64,000 bases of DNA from Pezicula radicicola (Eukaryota; Ascomycota; Leotiomycetes; Helotiales; Dermateaceae), in the NCBI GenBank assembly GCA_003008705.1, contig PDUO01000012.1, positions 386,870 to 450,869 on the forward strand, written 5' to 3'. The notes beneath the pieces are model-generated. The model was not told where the DNA came from, did not search any database, and saw only the letters and a list, made by a program, of their open reading frames with translations. The position numbers and the translations under genes were made by a program. Each line of letters opens with the position of its first letter. Positions within the stretch are counted from its first letter, which is position 1. Shown piece after piece: positions 62,492-64,000 of this stretch.

Positions 62492-64000
62492 ATGGGGCTA
62501 CTGTAAGTGCGCACAAGTATTGGGAATGAGATTCCAAGAAGCTAATCTGTTCTGCCAGCGCCTTAGGAACTCCCCTGGATTGGCCAGAGGCCAAAGAGAA
62601 AGCAGATCAGGTTCGGAAATGGGGAATACAAGTGCGCTTAGACCGACAGGTTTTGGGGGAAGTTAGGCTAACTAAGCTTTAAGCAATTGCTCGCGATCTG
62701 GAACCGCGCGAAGGGAAAGGAGAGAGATGCTTTGCTGTGGGGAGATGAGGTTAGGAAATCCATGCCCCTTCACAAGGACAAGATGCTGAAGCGATGTGCA
62801 GATCGAATATCTGGTCGTCACATACTCTGAGGAGGATCCAGTTGTCAAATTATCTCTGCGGCAGGCAGATATTCTCCATGCGCTAGCGCAAGACGAAGAA
62901 TTGTCCCAGAATGGAGGTTGTGTGCCAAATCTGCAAGACATTAAGGTTGAGAAAACAAAGTAAGCTTAGATCGACATCTAAAGGGGGTTTTAAGAAGACG
63001 GAGGGCTGATTATCAATAGAGGACCAACTTTGCCAGTCTTTCACCCGGAATTTGGTCGATTCATGCTGGAAGCTACGCCTGGAAACCCATGGGGAATCGG
63101 CTTCAAAGACCTGCTAGATGTGGAAACGAATATGAAATGGAGGCAAGTAATCAGGTATTCCTTCAGTTCCAACTCTAATATTTCACAGGCGAAAGATCAT
63201 TAAAGAGCACATGAACAGTAATGAATATCCCATAACTCTGACTACTTACCCACGCCTCGGAAGCCCTGGCGAATTTATCACCCCATATTACCCACCATCT
63301 GGAAAAAAATTGCGGTCACAATTTGTCCCTGATGAAATTGCCAATCCTCATATTCGCTTTCCCACTTTAGCAGCAAATATTCGAGCTCGCCGAGGCCGAA
63401 AAGTGCAAGTGAATGTTCCCGTCTTCAAAGACGAGAATACTCCGTGGCCTTGGAAAGACCCTACTGTCAATTACGATTTGCACAAATGGCCAGAAGATGA
63501 TGATGTTCGAAATGGAGCTGCTCCAGACAACTTTATTCATATGGATGCAATGGCTTTCGGGATGGGTAGCTGCTGTCTGCAGATCACATTTCAGGCTAAA
63601 AATATTACAGAAGGACGGCAAATGTACGACCAACTGAGTCCTTTGGCGCCTATAATGCTTGCTTTGACAGCTGCAACACCCATATACAAAGGGTTTCTTG
63701 CCGATACGGATGTCAGGTGGAACCAAATTAGTAGTGCGGTAGATGACCGGACTGCTGAAGAGCTCGGGGAGAAGGCAAGCCAATCCTCGCAAAATTGAAT
63801 CATCTTTACTAACATGCCGAAGCCTCTGAAGAACGACAGATGGCGGATACCGAAGTCACGCTATGCATCAAACTCCACCTATATCTCAGAAGATCCACGC
63901 TTACGAAAAGAGTATCTCGACCCCAATCTAGTCATCGATCCGGATATTAAACAAGAACTCTTAAACGGCGGTATGGACGACCGCCTAGCAACACATTTCG
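62492..64000 (+). CDS. GSH1: Glutamate-cysteine ligase (gamma-glutamylcysteine synthetase), 3' partial
   Basis: Visible exons: 62492-62502, 62559-62631, 62684-62749, 62802-62959, 63020-63142, 63189-63774 and 63823 to the window end; about 398 residues of an enzyme usually near 700. It performs the first, rate-limiting step of glutathione synthesis: ATP-dependent joining of glutamate to cysteine. Recognisable blocks are MGLLALGTPLDWPEAKEKAD, LLWGDEIEYLVV, FHPEFGRFMLEATPGNPWG, LTTYPRLGSPGE, FIHMDAMAFGMGSCCLQITF, LALTAATPIYKGFLADTDVR and WRIPKSRY. Two introns have GC rather than GT donors (63143 gcaagt and 63775 gcaagc); the second is only 48 bp with a tactaac branch site. Reading through that one stops after EKASQSSQN, whereas splicing continues into PLKNDRWRIPKSRY, as in relatives. 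The other four visible introns are GT-AG. Expected cytosolic and oxidative-stress inducible. Confidence 0.95.

Overview
This window is nuclear DNA of a filamentous ascomycete. The evidence is many short spliced introns (about 48-170 bp), a spliced RPB2 of Pezizomycotina type, an NsdD-type GATA factor, LaeA-like methyltransferases, a GH131 secreted enzyme and AT-rich repeat blocks. A Leotiomycete (Helotiales-like) is my best guess from the protein flavour, but that is an inference; genus cannot be settled by eye. All exon boundaries below were placed by hand from splice signals, reading frame and family similarity.

Layout. 1-1098: 3' end of a SomA/Flo8-like regulator (+). 2456-4433: MOSC domain fused to a ferredoxin-type reductase (+). 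6205-7465: zinc alcohol dehydrogenase (+). 8085-8485: decayed tandem duplication. 9152-13042: RPB2 (+). 13835-14182 (-) and 14489-15234 (+): divergent PET117 and VMA10 (V-ATPase subunit G). 15717-16882: TGL2-like lipase (+). 18093-23524: very large acidic nuclear protein with coilin-like ends (-). 24198-25157 (-) and 25451-26581 (+): divergent RPA43 and a membrane DnaJ protein. 27190-28895: GH131 glycoside hydrolase with a long Ser/Thr tail (-). 30240-30760: broken LaeA-like methyltransferase (+), facing an intact seven-exon LaeA-like gene at 31893-33308 (-). 34478-35002: hypothetical protein (-). 38078-39229: NmrA/isoflavone-reductase-like protein (+). 39230-55300: about 16 kb with no recognisable gene, the first 6 kb strongly AT-rich with diverged repeats, the rest of ordinary composition. 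55388-56883: NsdD-type GATA factor (+). 56884-62491: second gene-poor stretch. 62492-64000: glutamate-cysteine ligase, cut by the window end (+).

The housekeeping genes (RPB2, PET117, VMA10, RPA43, GSH1) are packed in ordinary conserved order, twice as head-to-head pairs with about 300 bp between start codons. Accessory content (GH131, LaeA-like pair, NmrA-like) sits between 27 and 39 kb, next to the AT-rich island. I see no CRISPR, phage or bacterial-style operon. The most notable items are a candidate fungal coilin, a self-contained MOSC plus reductase polypeptide, a 9-nt micro-exon in VMA10, two GC-AG introns in GSH1, a decayed methyltransferase gene facing an intact relative, and the very long empty upstream region of nsdD.
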